Below, piece by piece: positions 1 through 10,763 of a stretch of 64,000 nucleotides of DNA. Below the pieces are notes generated by a model. It had not been told where the DNA came from and did no database searches. It saw only the letters and a list, made by a program, of their open reading frames with translations. How positions within the stretch are numbered: position 1 is the stretch's first letter; the number at the start of each line of letters is the position of its first letter. The stretch comes from Halocafeteria seosinensis (lineage: Eukaryota > Sar > Bigyra > Bicosoecida), in the NCBI GenBank assembly GCA_001687465.1, contig LVLI01000066.1:1-64000 (forward strand), written 5' to 3'. The position numbers were made by a program, and so were the translations under genes.

Positions 1-1567
1 CTCTTTGGGTCAGAATCCGGAAACGAAAATACGGAAATGCCTCCGAAGATTTCGCCGAGAATTATGCGGACGAACCCGAGGAGAGGGGTCGACTCTTTTC
101 TAACAGAGGATTTGGCAGTAATTCTGCAAAACATCCGACTCGAGGAGTGGAGGAGTCTAATCCAGGAGTGACCAAAGTAATGCCGACCCCAGAGGAGTTT
201 TGTGATCTCCCAGATCAAGCGCGTTGAAGATCCACATGGCGCCGCGCGTCCTGATACTTATCGAGAAAGGTGTTCTCTTTTGCCACAATCGCTGAACTTG
301 TTGTAGCATCTTTGCGTGATTGTTAACAAGCTGTGGCACACGCAATACACACATGTGACATGTCCCGTACCACGTGGCACCCGTATACCTCAACCTTCTC
401 ACAGTAACCTTCACAACGTGCTTCTCTGCAGGGATCTTCGATTGCGCCTAAGCTGTTCGGTGCAGCGGAGCAACTGCAGAATGCTGCGCAAGTGGTTGCA
501 TTTAGTAATGCCCAATACGGCGTATGATGGGAGGCGTAGCCTCGGCTAACGGGTACTTACTATAGTTGAAGTTGAATACACACACACGGTGACACAGTGT
601 CACACAAACCAGGGCTGTGGCGCAGCTCGGCCCGCGGGGTATCGGGCGGGCATGGCTTTTCGCTCGGCCCGAAAGGTCCCGGGCGCCGGGCGACGGAACG
701 GGCGCCGAACTTCACAAACAGTTTCTTCCAACTTCACAAAGGTACTTCTAACATGATTTGACGCATTTCATTCCCCATTCTATTGTTAGTAACTTACTCT
801 ATTTCTATCGCTGAAGGATATTGATCCTTCTCTCCGGGTTGTTGTCTATATCATCTTCACTGAGGCAAGTAGGGGCGTTTGCAGAGGGCCCATCGGCGTT
901 CACGAAGTGGAGTCAAGGCGGCCTAGCTAAGCATGGTCGCTTAAATTAAGCCAATTGCAGCTAGCACTACCCAGTCTCCCGTGTTCCTGGTGTGAATGGG
1001 TTCCAACGAAGCCAATGTTTCTGGGAATACAGTTGTGGAATCACATATAGACCCAATACAACTGTAATAGATGGATCCCTCGAGCCTCGGGCGGACCGGA
1101 GCCCGGCCCGAGAGACCTCGGGCGGACGACATAGTCATTGCGCCACAGGCCTGGCTGTGGTACGCCAAATATCAATATTGAGGTTACATACAGTGTATGT
1201 CATATTATACCGGTATTGGTACATAATAGACAGTAGCGTTAATATATCTGATACGTTCTCGTCTATCAATGAGTATCTAGCCTCGCAGCCAACTTTACAA
1301 ACGCCCCTCCTCTACTCAATGTAATGTATCATCCGATGTGTTGAAGAATACAAAGTGAACTTTTGGAAAGAAGTTTTAAAAGTCAAACTGAAAACTTCTC
1401 TTTTTTACTTGTTATTATATCCGTACTCACCAACAATAATACTATTCGATGCCATTGACTCGAAGAGGAATGTATGCATAGACTACTAAGAACGTGGGCA
1501 AAACATCTGATGGCATCATTAGGTCTATCTGCAGCCATGGCTGCAGTACCATCTTCGTGGGGATCTT
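1..1567. other. Gene-poor region with two GC-rich patches
   Basis: I see no supportable gene here. Two GC-rich patches stand out, at about 610-715 and 1075-1165, in an otherwise AT-balanced background. Read on opposite strands they begin alike (CCAGGGCTGTGGCGCA at about 610; CCAGGCCTGTGGCGCA on the minus strand near 1160), which suggests two inverted copies of one small dispersed element. A perfect 18-bp palindrome (CTGCAGCCATGGCTGCAG) lies at 1529-1546, just before the LRR relic. Confidence 0.4.
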
Positions 1568-2580
1568 TTGAACATTGGGGAAGAATATTGGTGCACAGTA
1601 GCTACAGAAACTATTTCTATCCCTAAGAATAATAGTTATAGAACACGAAATCGACGCCGACTAGATGTCTTCGTCCGTGATACTGGAAGACGGAAGATAA
1701 ACAATGATGTAGAAAGATGGATCCACTCACTATCATGGCCAAAGTGTTACCTAGAGCTTTCTCCGAAAGCTTGTCAAGTAACGAATTTCTTTCTGTTTCC
1801 AAAAAGTTTCCGGGCGTATCGAGCTAGTTGACGGTGATAGTTGGCACAAAACTCTGGGACGAGCCTATAGCTTTGCTTCCCGTCGGTGGAGTCATTGGGC
1901 ATGGACCACGTTAAAGACAACCTCACGGATTCTGCCTTTCTCCATCTGCCCAACCTGGTATCTCTTGACTTGAGCTGGCGCAAGGAAACTACAATTACGG
2001 ATTTTACGTTTCGACATACGTCAAAGTTAACGTCACTAAAGATGAATTTAACGATTACATATGCGTCCTTCAACAGGTCACTGTAAATGCTCTGTCGCCA
2101 AGAGCACAAGATACCCGATTTTGCTTTTGTACACTTGTCTAATTTAACATTCTTGGCGATGGACGTTTGCACGTATTCACCGATTACGGATGTGGCGTTT
2201 CAACATTTGTCCAACTTGGTGTCCCTATCTATAACCGACTGCAATCCGTACACGATTACGGATTCTGCATTTGAGTCCTCCGATTAGTCAACAATTACAG
2301 ATTCTGCGTTTAAGCACTTGTCCAATTTGACGTCGCTCGATATGAGTCCATGTAATCAACCAACAATTACGGACTCTGGCTTTCGTCATATACCGAATTT
2401 GGTGTCACTAGAGATCACGAACTCTGCATTTGAACACCTGCCGAGTTTGATGTGACTCGACATGCGTACTGCAATCAACCAACAATTACAGAGTCTGCCT
2501 TTCAACACATACCACATTAAGGAGATTAATTATCATTGGTTGCGATCAACTAACTATTGCTGATTCTGCCATTCGTCCTG
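1568..2580 (+). pseudogene. Decayed LRR gene (TITDxAF family)
   Basis: This is a broken relative of the LRR gene at 29923-31743. The N-terminal part keeps the shared motif WIHSLSWPKC (about 1719-1750), and around 1886 it keeps VESLGM followed by LTDSAF, as in the intact gene. LRR units with Thr-Ile-Thr-Asp, Ala-Phe and Leu spacing follow to about 2580 but fall in different frames with stops between them (for example 1828, 2084, 2285 and 2455). The unit length is about 24 residues where readable. No single open frame spans it, so I call it a pseudogene; a spliced gene is less likely because the breaks fall inside repeat units. Confidence 0.7.
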
Positions 2581-3178
2581 GCGTCACAATCATTCCGCAC
2601 TTGCCTTTCGGACAGCTGGATAGATGGTCGTCGTTTCTGGCGAGTCCCTGCACGTCACGTTATGCCATACCGCGCACTTACTGATGCGCCTTCAGCATCT
2701 GTCAGAAATTCGGTCTACCCAGAATGAAGCTGTTGCAAATGACTTACGATAATGGATTCTCTAGTTTAATTTGGCGTTATTACGTTTTGATCAATCAACC
2801 GTCTTAATGTCTGCCCAGATGCATGCAACAAGTGGTATTCCGCGAGTGGACATTTTACAAACTTGGTAAGATGGCTGGGGAGATAAGTCCAGCATGTAAA
2901 CCGTAACACGGGAATGCAATCAACGAATCCCCAAATGTAGGTAAGTCCACTGTACACGTGTGTATCTAGGGTACGTGCTACGCTAGAGGGCGAGAATAAT
3001 CGCTTTCCGTCTATGTCTGTGTCGAATCCGTAAGTTCTATGTCCCTTTCCTGACGCATAGGCTTATATCGTATCATATGTTATATGTATTCGAGGCTGAA
3101 CCAACAAACCAGTAACAATGTGGCTTGTCAACAGTTATCGCTGTTCAACGGTAGACTCCAGACAGGGCAGTTGCTAGG
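2581..3178. other. Intergenic, no gene seen
   Basis: I find no conserved coding pattern here. The first 200 bases may hold a few more eroded LRR units, but none is readable with confidence. The right end is the 3' flank of the minus-strand PRMT gene. Confidence 0.3.
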
Positions 3179-4963
3179 CTACTCGAGTACCCAGCTATAG
3201 ACGTTTTGTGCGTATGTGTGTGCCTCAGCATTGGTTCCGGGCAAAAACAGACGGATGTAATACGACCTGTGATTGGCGGGACTGCGATGCATGATCAAAG
3301 TCCCCGAGAGACTGCGCTGTTTGGAAGTATCCAATGGTTGGGGAAAAAACAAAGCAGTCTGTTTCCAATGTGTCACTGGGGTCTGGCAGGCAGTCGAAAG
3401 AATGTTCGGACCTTCACCGGTATCCTCCTCCAGAGAAGTCCCTCTAGCGGCAGATTGTAAAACCGCGTGAATATTTGTAAGTGTTGTCAGTTCTGTGATC
3501 GTTTCTCGAGCATACGCATCTATAACATTATTCGAAAAGCAGCAGTCGAAAGATAGTACCAGTCCATGCAGAATATCGACAGACTCACAGTTGAGCTCTA
3601 TTCGGCGAGAGACGTCGAGGTCGAGATCTTTGACAGTTCGGACATCGAATGCGAATGCTAGCTGCCGCTCAGTGGAAACACTTGACGGGTCAACCTCCAT
3701 CACGTGAGCTTCTCGTACTGCCTTCTGTTCCATGGTTGGCATCTGGAATCCATATACGTTCTGCCAGCAAGATATCTTGTCATGGTAAAGTTTCGAATCC
3801 GTTATGCCTTCCTGCTAAGTACAATCAGTAACACAGACACAAGAAAAGGGAGAATATTAGTAAACTCTAAGACCAAGGATCATAATAGGTTACCACAAAC
3901 TTACCAAATACACACCACAAACATCAGGCAAAATATAGCCTCCAGCATTCAGCCATCTATCGCGGCAGTACAGAATGGTCGGCAGCATATTTTCGAATAA
4001 CAATCCATACCCCATCCATTCCGATACAATAACATCTACACCTTCCACAGGAAGGTTTACAGTTTCAGCTTTGCTTTTAATGATCGTAATTCTGTCTGTC
4101 ATATTGTTGGCGGCCACGGATTGGCGAGCATCTTCTGCCACCTCTGTTGCCTCGATAGCGTAAACATGTTTCGCTCCCGCTTTGGCACAAAACATGGCAA
4201 GAATCCCTGTTCCCGATCCTACATCTAACACAGTTTTATCGTGTAGAACGGGGCCCAACCTGTCGATAGCTTTCTTGTATGAAAGAGTTCTAGTTTTGTC
4301 CCAGAGCATTTCAGCATGTATGTCAGTATTGCCGTAAGACCCGAAATAGTTGCTGTCCGTGCTGGTATCATCGATTGCTTCCGTCTGGAATTGACCAGGG
4401 TCCACCGAATTCCCAGAAGTTAAGCTGTTCACGTCCGGTTCATTCTTACTCAGTAAGGCTTTCATGTGCTCAGACATCGTCATTTCGGTCCCTTGTTCAT
4501 CTTCCTCCTCCTCCTGTTCACTGTCGATTTCTTCTTGAAAGCGTTGGATCAGGGGATCTCCCGGAATAACCGGGGTCAGAAATTGGTCGTCCTTCCAAAA
4601 TGAAGCCGAAGGCTGAATTTGGGCCACTAATTTCTCCCGGTCCTCTCGAGTTTGACATGATGGTGCATTCTGTCGCAAAAAGTTCACCAAGCGGATAAAG
4701 TCGTACTCGTTGACCTCATGGTTCTCTCGATACGCATGCCAGTCAAACCCACTGTCCGCCTTGCATTGGTCCCAAATTTCAGCTAAACTCTTTGAGTCAC
4801 CGGAAAATACACCTGGAATCACTTCTTCCGACACTTCCGAGTTCCAGTCGCCCCAGGAAGCGCGCTCCTCTTCCTCCTCCTGTAATGTCTGATCCATCCC
4901 AGAGGTCGCCGCTTCGCCTGCAGCTGCGCACGCAGCTGCCGCACCTTCACCACTGGACGCCAT
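3179..4963 (-). CDS. PRMT3: Protein arginine N-methyltransferase, PRMT3-like
   Basis: Transfers methyl groups from S-adenosylmethionine to arginines of protein substrates; PRMT3 relatives act in the cytosol on ribosomal proteins. I read two exons, 4963-3905 and 3814-3179, with a 90-bp phase-0 intron (donor GTAAGT, acceptor TTAG), giving about 564 residues. The join restores the family strip CGVYL to NVYGF. SAM motif I (VLDVGSGTGILAMF) lies near residue 250, the double-E loop (SEWMGYGLLFEN) near 314 and the THW loop (VTHWKQ) near 496. The N-terminal half matches PRMT3 around DQCKADSGFDWHAY and EYDFIRLVNFLRQN, but the first Cys pair of the PRMT3 C2H2 zinc finger is absent. An acidic Glu-rich linker follows. 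ATG at 4963 is the first in frame. Human PRMT3 is 531 residues, so the length fits. Confidence 0.92.
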
Positions 4964-5165
4964 GGATTTATAGTTACTGGAAACTCGATAATGCGGCTAA
5001 CAATCCCTGAGCTTCACAAAATATGCCTCTGACACCGTTAACAGCAGCTGCGGAATCAGGAGGAATTAAACTTATGGGGCCATTCATCTGCGTCAGATAA
5101 TCGAGGGGCACCAAAGTGACGAACGACATATGACGGAACGTAAGGTGGATAAAGTGGTAAGAAAT

Positions 5166-5173
5166 GCGCGAAA
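5166..5173 (-). promoter_or_regulatory. Possible E2F site upstream of the PRMT gene
   Basis: GCGCGAAA, the reverse of TTTCGCGC, fits the E2F consensus TTTSSCGC. It lies about 200 bp upstream of the PRMT ATG, in the 352-bp gap that also carries the 3' flank of the coiled-coil gene. A match of this length is expected by chance every several kilobases, so this is only a candidate. I see nothing else in the gap. Confidence 0.2.
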
Positions 5174-5315
5174 ATTTAAGGATACCGTGGATTGTTTAGG
5201 GTTCCCTGCTACTCCACTTAAGGGTATCACACTGCTACACTTCCACCCGAATCAGCCATTCTGGTTAAGGCCAGTGTTTTCCGTTTCACTCTGCTACTAC
5301 ATACTTATGGTACTG

Positions 5316-8300
5316 TTACCTCATAGTTAACATTCTCTGTAACTGAGCAATCTGCATCTCTCCAGCATGCACTTGACCCCGGAGGGCTTTCACTTCTTCT
5401 TTAAGATGGTTTACTTGAGTAACTAGCTTTTCCTTGGTTTTCGAGGCAGATTCGGCCTCCGAGCGAGCCTTGGAAGCTTCAGCCTCTTTGTTTTTAAGCG
5501 TACGCCGCAAACTATTCACTACTCGTTGCTTTTCCTGCTCAATGTTTGCTATGATTTTCTTGTCCGTCTCCGTCAGTTCCTCTATCGAGACTTCGCCATT
5601 TCCATCTGCTTCGTCTTCGTCTTCTTGAGGTTGAGAGCTAGTATCACTGGCGGAAGAACCGTTCTTGGCGACTTGGACATTTTCGTAAGCACTCATGGAT
5701 TCTTGCAATGCACGTAACCTTCGCAGGAGTTCAGCGCGTTCTTCACTCCAAGCATTTGAATCAGTTTCATATCGCTCGCGAAGTTGTCGCAGTTCAGATT
5801 CTTTCTCATTACACTGTTTCAACGCGCTTTGTGCCTCGTCTTGCATGGAATCCATTTGCTTCTGCATTTCCCGCGTCTTCTGTTTGTGTTCAGCAGTTTG
5901 CTGTTGCAATTTGCCCTCGAGGCTTGATACTTTGACAGCGTCCGAGTTCTTTCCATCCTTATCTGATTTCTGGCGGTTCTTTACTGCTTTTAGTTCTGAT
6001 TGCAATTTCCTATAATCGTTGTTCAATTCTTGGCGTTCATTTTCCAAGCTACTAACAACTGCTTCATAACTCTCTTTTTCCTCGTTTGCTGCTTTCACCT
6101 GTCGTTGTATTTCCTTTATTTGCCGAGGGATCTCTGTGAAAAAATTAGCTCCTGACAAACGGCTTTCTACTTGGGAAGTATCCTCCGAATTCAGTTTTAG
6201 CAGCTGCTTGCATATATCGCTAACGAAAGAAGAATATTTATCATTGCTATGCTCCAGCTCCTCGTACTTGTGCCTTAGTTCATTTAGCTGTTGAGATTTA
6301 TTGTTGAGTTCATTCTCTGCGACAGTCACCTTACGCCTCAAGGAAGTAGTGTCAGTTTGTGATTGACTTGCTGTCGACAATTCCTTCTCCAGATTTGATA
6401 TCTTGTCATTCTTACTCGAAATAATTTGTCTCAACTCTGCCAACTTGCTCGATACTCGTCTTATTGTCCCATGAGCAGCATCCACACTTTGGCTGACGTT
6501 ACCAATACCATCGTCGATTTCATCCACACCAATATTCAGTTGCTTGTCGAATGTTGAAAGCGAGTTGATCAAAGATTTAAATGCATGAGAAACGATAGAC
6601 GCAGCTTCACTATAAGCTTCTCCAGTGTTTAGGTGGCAGTTTTGCGGCCCTATGTTAATAGCCAGACACTGTCGTTGTCCCAGTGCATTCCACGCACTCT
6701 CCCATACCTGCTTCTTGTACGATAGAGTCGCTTCGCGTTCCACGTTTGAAACAGATTCTTGAATTGCTTTATTTTTTTCCACCTCGAACTCTTGCCGTAG
6801 CCGCTCTTCTAGTTGATGTTCTGCTTGTCTTATCGCCTCTTGGCTGCTGGTGCTCATTTGGCTCTTTGCTTCTGTCGCAGCGTTCTCCTTCTCACGCTTT
6901 ATAGCGTGTGCATGTTGGTTTTCGGCAGCTTCCAACGCCTGTCGTTTCTCTTCTTCTAGCTTTCTCTTAGTCTCGTTAAGCTGGCGATCAATTTCTTCCT
7001 CTTTTTGACGAGTTACTTGCTTCCGGACTTCTTCCTTTTCCTTTTCCAGTTTTTCCTCGAATTCCTTTCGAACTTCGTCCAGAGCATTGTCTCTTTCCTT
7101 TCGCATATTATCTTTCACTTCATTTATTCGACTCTCCATCTCCTCTTCCTTCTGCTTCGTTATCTTTTGTTTCTCTTCCTCGATTTGCTGCTGTAACCGT
7201 GTCAGCTCTTTAGCATATTCGCTCTCAACCTTCTCGCGTGTTTTTTGTTCAATATCCTCAACTAGTTTCTCTCGCTCTTCTTCCTTTGCACCCATTTCAG
7301 CCCGCGTATCCGCTATTGCCTTTTGCTGCGCGTTTTCCAACTTATTTTGCATTTCCTCACGAACCGCGTTTTCGCGTTCTTTTATTTCCTCCTCTTTTTC
7401 CGCCTTGAGTTTGGCCTCAAGCTCGCTCTTTACTTGTGATTCATGATCTAGTATGGCGTTGTACTTTTCGGCTTCATAATATTCGTCCATTTGAAGCTTT
7501 GTTTCTTCCGTAGCATTGTGTATTTCTTCCTTCATTTTCTTTTTCATTTCTTCGCGTGTTTCGGAAACGGCAGCATCTACGGCGTTTTGTTTTTCTTGCT
7601 CAAATTCCTGCTGTAACTCTGCTCTCACACGTTCTTCAGCAGCAGAAACTGCACTCTCTCTCTCTTTACTACACTCTTGGTGGGCATTTTCTCGCACACG
7701 TTCTATTTCGTTACTCATTTCTGTTCGTATTCGCTGCTCAGTCTCCGCAATTATTGACTCTTTTTCTTCCTCAAACTTCCTTGTCAACTCTTTTTCGACA
7801 TCTTCTCTAGTTCTTGCCACCGTTTCATCCTTTTCTTGCTCAAACTCCTTTCTCAGTTCCTCGCGGGTTTCCTGTAATGCCTTTTCTTTGTCCTGCTCCA
7901 TTTCACGTTCCTTCTCTTCAATGGCTTCTTTCTTGCGCAGCTCAAATTTCTCACGGAGTTGCTGTATATTCGATTTTTGCGAGTCTTCTGCAGCAGATGC
8001 ATCTCCCTGTTCTTCTAAGAGTTCTTCACGCAGCCTGGTTTCTGTTTCCTCTTCTACTCGCTTTTTTTCTGCGGCCAGCTTTTGTTCCATCTCTTCGCGA
8101 ACCTGAGCTTCCACTTCTTGTATAGCAATCCGCTTCTCCTGCTCCGCCTCCTTTCGGGCATGTTCGGTTGTTTCAGTCACTATGCGCTGCTTCTCCGATT
8201 CAAATGACTTTTCCATTTCCTTCCTTACTCTATCTTCCGTCTCCTTGATAGCCTTGTCTTTCTCATGTTGCAGCGATTGCCGAAGCTTCTCCATAGCATC

Positions 8301-10535
8301 ATCCTTGTCTTTGCTATACGATGCTTTACACTCGTCTAGTTGTTTCTGCATCTCGTTCTTTAATCTTTCTTCTTGCTCCGTAAGTGCGCTTTCGTTTTCT
8401 TGCTCCATCTTTTGGCGGACTTTCTCTTCGGCGCTATGCATAGCTTCTTGCAACTCTGTCTCATGCTTGCCTTGGAGCTCCTTTGTAGTTTGCTGCCTCA
8501 ATTCCTCCGCTAATTTCTGCTTCTCATTTTCGAACTCTTGGCGCTGGCTCTGTTTTGCTCGTTCCTCAGCCTGCTCGACCGCTTTTTGCTTTTCCTTGTG
8601 GAGACTTTCACGCAGTTCGCTGAGTTCATCATCTTTTTCCTTCCGTAGCGAGCTCTCGTTTTGTTCCAATTGTTGCTGTAGCTCCGCCTCTCTTCTCTCC
8701 ATCTGAGCCTGCTTATCTTGTAATTCCTCTTCTTTTTCTCGGAAGCTAGATGATTTGTCGGCTTCGAGCTCTTCCCTCGTCTTTTCACGCACGTTCGCGG
8801 TCGTTTTCTGAATAAGTTCTTGCTTCTCCTTCTCAAATTGTCCTTTTAACTCCTGGCGTAATTGTTCTAATCTCTCATTCATTTCTTCTTCCTTCTTTCT
8901 GTTGAACTCATCTTCCAATTGCTGACGTTGTCTGGACAGCTCTTGTTCCTTGTCGGACATATACTCATTTACCTGCTCCTCCGCCTTCCTTGTCTCAGCT
9001 TCAAATTTCTCTTTCCATTCTTGTTCTTTGGATTCTAACCGAGATTGCATCTCTTCCAGCCTCTTGTCCTTTTCATCGATATCTTTGGAATGCTGCGCCC
9101 AAACCTCATCCTTCACTCGCTGTTCCGTCTGCTCTATCGCTTGCTGTTTCTCACGCTCCAACATCTCTTGCAGTTCCTTCTTTTCACGTTCCAAATCATC
9201 TACAGTTTTATCTCTGCTAGGATCTGGGTCGGTAGCATTTGTAGCCGTTGGTCCTGAAGACACAGTGGCAGACACCGACTCGTGTTCGGTCTGAGCTGTA
9301 GTCGTCGTCACAGCAGAGCCTCTATTTGCCCGATCACGTTCAAGTGCCCCTTCCAGCTCAGAGCGGAATAAATCGATTAATAAAGGTATTGCTCGGTCTT
9401 TGTCAATACTCACAACGTTCTCAGTGACTGCTGGGTCGATAGGATGAAGGATGTTTCGCAATGATTTCGAAAGATCATCTCGCTGAAGAGCCGGGCGAGA
9501 AGTATCGGCCTTGAAGACTCCCCCTTCTTCTAATTGTTTCTTTTGTTCTTTAAATTGCTGTCTTAAGGTTTTGTATTTTGATAACATATCGGTAAGGCGT
9601 GTTTTCAACTGTTTGTTGTCATCCTCCAATTTGGAGTTCCGCTTTTTTAGCTCATCTACGTCCTGTGACGCTGATGACTCGTTCTGCCTTTTCAGTGCTG
9701 CTATCTCAGAGTTTAATTTCTCGTTTTCGTTCCTAAGGTTCTCATTTTCTTCCTTGACTTCTCTGTAACGTCCCAATAACTCTTCTGTGCGTTCCAAGAG
9801 CGAATCTCGTTCTTTGGCCAACTCTTGAATTTCTTTATCCAAATCGGACGGATCTTTCTGAGGCGGACTACCAGTTGCAGAATCGTACACTTCCTTGTTA
9901 TCGTCATCCTTCTTTGGAGTGTCTCCTCCTAGCACAGTCTGCATATGATATCTCCAACGTCTGCGTAGCATATCGGTGGTGAATTCCTCCACGGCGTCAT
10001 CATCGTATGCGCCCTCTTCATCGACCCGTTCGAATTGTTGCCCAGGGGAAACGGCAGACGTCGGAGACCCTGTTGCACCCTTCGTATCGTCATTATCTCT
10101 TGGAGGAGGAGGTAATGCTGCTGAAATAAAGGACCTTAAAGTACGGCGTTCTCGATCACTTGCCTCCAATTTTTGCTTCTGTGTCTTCATGTGACCCCTC
10201 ATCTTTTTGACCAACCCCTGGAGCTCATTCTGAGACAGCTCCTCCAACTTGCGCTGACCATGGAGAGCATGCGAAGAGGAAGATGAAGCCGATAATGGGG
10301 TTTGACTGGCAGCCGATCCTCCTCCGGTTTTCTCCGGCGTTTTCATTGCTTCCAAATGCGTCTCAGAAGGCGCCCCTGTTCTACCGCCTGTGGAAGAAGA
10401 CTGCCCATGCGAGGAACCTCCTGAATGACCTGTATGGGACCCTGAATCGGCATTATTAGCCTCTGAATCACCCTCGGAGGACAGGTCCTGAAGGAAGCCT
10501 TTGAAGCTGGTTCCCACTTTTCTGAAGCGGTCCAT
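5316..10535 (-). CDS. Very long coiled-coil protein, golgin- or centrosome-like
   Basis: A single open frame of 1739 residues. The first 170 residues are Ser/Gly-rich with a basic start (MDRFRKVGTSFKGFL) and a short helix (ELSQNELQGLVKKM). From about residue 235 almost everything is Glu/Lys/Arg/Gln-rich heptad sequence, with imperfect 22-24-residue units of the type EKxxAIxETExRxRxEM between about 450 and 1150. A less charged, globular-looking island with a Cys (GQRQCLAINIGPQNC) lies near residue 1240, followed by more coiled coil to the C-terminus (AQLQRMLTMR). No GRIP, GRAB or motor domain is visible. The plan fits a Golgi tether or centrosomal/basal-body scaffold, but the sequence does not decide. 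Its promoter faces that of the karyopherin gene. Confidence 0.75.
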   Translation of the reverse strand: MDRFRKVGTSFKGFLQDLSSEGDSEANNADSGSHTGHSGGSSHGQSSSTGGRTGAPSETHLEAMKTPEKTGGGSAASQTPLSASSSSSHALHGQRKLEELSQNELQGLVKKMRGHMKTQKQKLEASDRERRTLRSFISAALPPPPRDNDDTKGATGSPTSAVSPGQQFERVDEEGAYDDDAVEEFTTDMLRRRWRYHMQTVLGGDTPKKDDDNKEVYDSATGSPPQKDPSDLDKEIQELAKERDSLLERTEELLGRYREVKEENENLRNENEKLNSEIAALKRQNESSASQDVDELKKRNSKLEDDNKQLKTRLTDMLSKYKTLRQQFKEQKKQLEEGGVFKADTSRPALQRDDLSKSLRNILHPIDPAVTENVVSIDKDRAIPLLIDLFRSELEGALERDRANRGSAVTTTTAQTEHESVSATVSSGPTATNATDPDPSRDKTVDDLEREKKELQEMLEREKQQAIEQTEQRVKDEVWAQHSKDIDEKDKRLEEMQSRLESKEQEWKEKFEAETRKAEEQVNEYMSDKEQELSRQRQQLEDEFNRKKEEEMNERLEQLRQELKGQFEKEKQELIQKTTANVREKTREELEADKSSSFREKEEELQDKQAQMERREAELQQQLEQNESSLRKEKDDELSELRESLHKEKQKAVEQAEERAKQSQRQEFENEKQKLAEELRQQTTKELQGKHETELQEAMHSAEEKVRQKMEQENESALTEQEERLKNEMQKQLDECKASYSKDKDDAMEKLRQSLQHEKDKAIKETEDRVRKEMEKSFESEKQRIVTETTEHARKEAEQEKRIAIQEVEAQVREEMEQKLAAEKKRVEEETETRLREELLEEQGDASAAEDSQKSNIQQLREKFELRKKEAIEEKEREMEQDKEKALQETREELRKEFEQEKDETVARTREDVEKELTRKFEEEKESIIAETEQRIRTEMSNEIERVRENAHQECSKERESAVSAAEERVRAELQQEFEQEKQNAVDAAVSETREEMKKKMKEEIHNATEETKLQMDEYYEAEKYNAILDHESQVKSELEAKLKAEKEEEIKERENAVREEMQNKLENAQQKAIADTRAEMGAKEEEREKLVEDIEQKTREKVESEYAKELTRLQQQIEEEKQKITKQKEEEMESRINEVKDNMRKERDNALDEVRKEFEEKLEKEKEEVRKQVTRQKEEEIDRQLNETKRKLEEEKRQALEAAENQHAHAIKREKENAATEAKSQMSTSSQEAIRQAEHQLEERLRQEFEVEKNKAIQESVSNVEREATLSYKKQVWESAWNALGQRQCLAINIGPQNCHLNTGEAYSEAASIVSHAFKSLINSLSTFDKQLNIGVDEIDDGIGNVSQSVDAAHGTIRRVSSKLAELRQIISSKNDKISNLEKELSTASQSQTDTTSLRRKVTVAENELNNKSQQLNELRHKYEELEHSNDKYSSFVSDICKQLLKLNSEDTSQVESRLSGANFFTEIPRQIKEIQRQVKAANEEKESYEAVVSSLENERQELNNDYRKLQSELKAVKNRQKSDKDGKNSDAVKVSSLEGKLQQQTAEHKQKTREMQKQMDSMQDEAQSALKQCNEKESELRQLRERYETDSNAWSEERAELLRRLRALQESMSAYENVQVAKNGSSASDTSSQPQEDEDEADGNGEVSIEELTETDKKIIANIEQEKQRVVNSLRRTLKNKEAEASKARSEAESASKTKEKLVTQVNHLKEEVKALRGQVHAGEMQIAQLQRMLTMR

Positions 10536-10763
10536 GACGGCACCGTTTTTACCATGAAATATACAAAAGACAGTTTAACGTGCCTATCATATCAATGTTG
10601 ACTGCGCAATGGACTAAAGCGGCGAGAAAGGAACCTCAATAAGTAAACGACAATCATTTCGTCTACGTGGAGCAGTCCTATTCAGCGTTTCCTACAGCCT
10701 CGGTATTGGGTATGAATTTTTTTTTTTGGCGTAAATAGGATATTAGAGACTACGCAAACAGCT
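10536..10763. promoter_or_regulatory. Shared divergent promoter region (228 bp)
   Basis: The coiled-coil gene starts leftward at 10535 and the karyopherin gene rightward at 10764, so both promoters must sit in or beside this 228-bp gap. It contains a run of eleven or so T at about 10719, close to the karyopherin start. I see no clear TATA box or named factor site. Confidence 0.5.

Noticed and set aside
1529-1546. Perfect 18-bp palindrome as a regulatory operator
   Set aside because: CTGCAGCCATGGCTGCAG is exact, but it lies beside a pseudogene, occurs once, and matches no factor I can name.
7087-8706. Long Ser-rich frames opposite the coiled-coil gene
   Set aside because: These are antisense shadows of Glu/Lys-rich codons, which read as Ser/Phe/Leu on the other strand; they have no independent motif.
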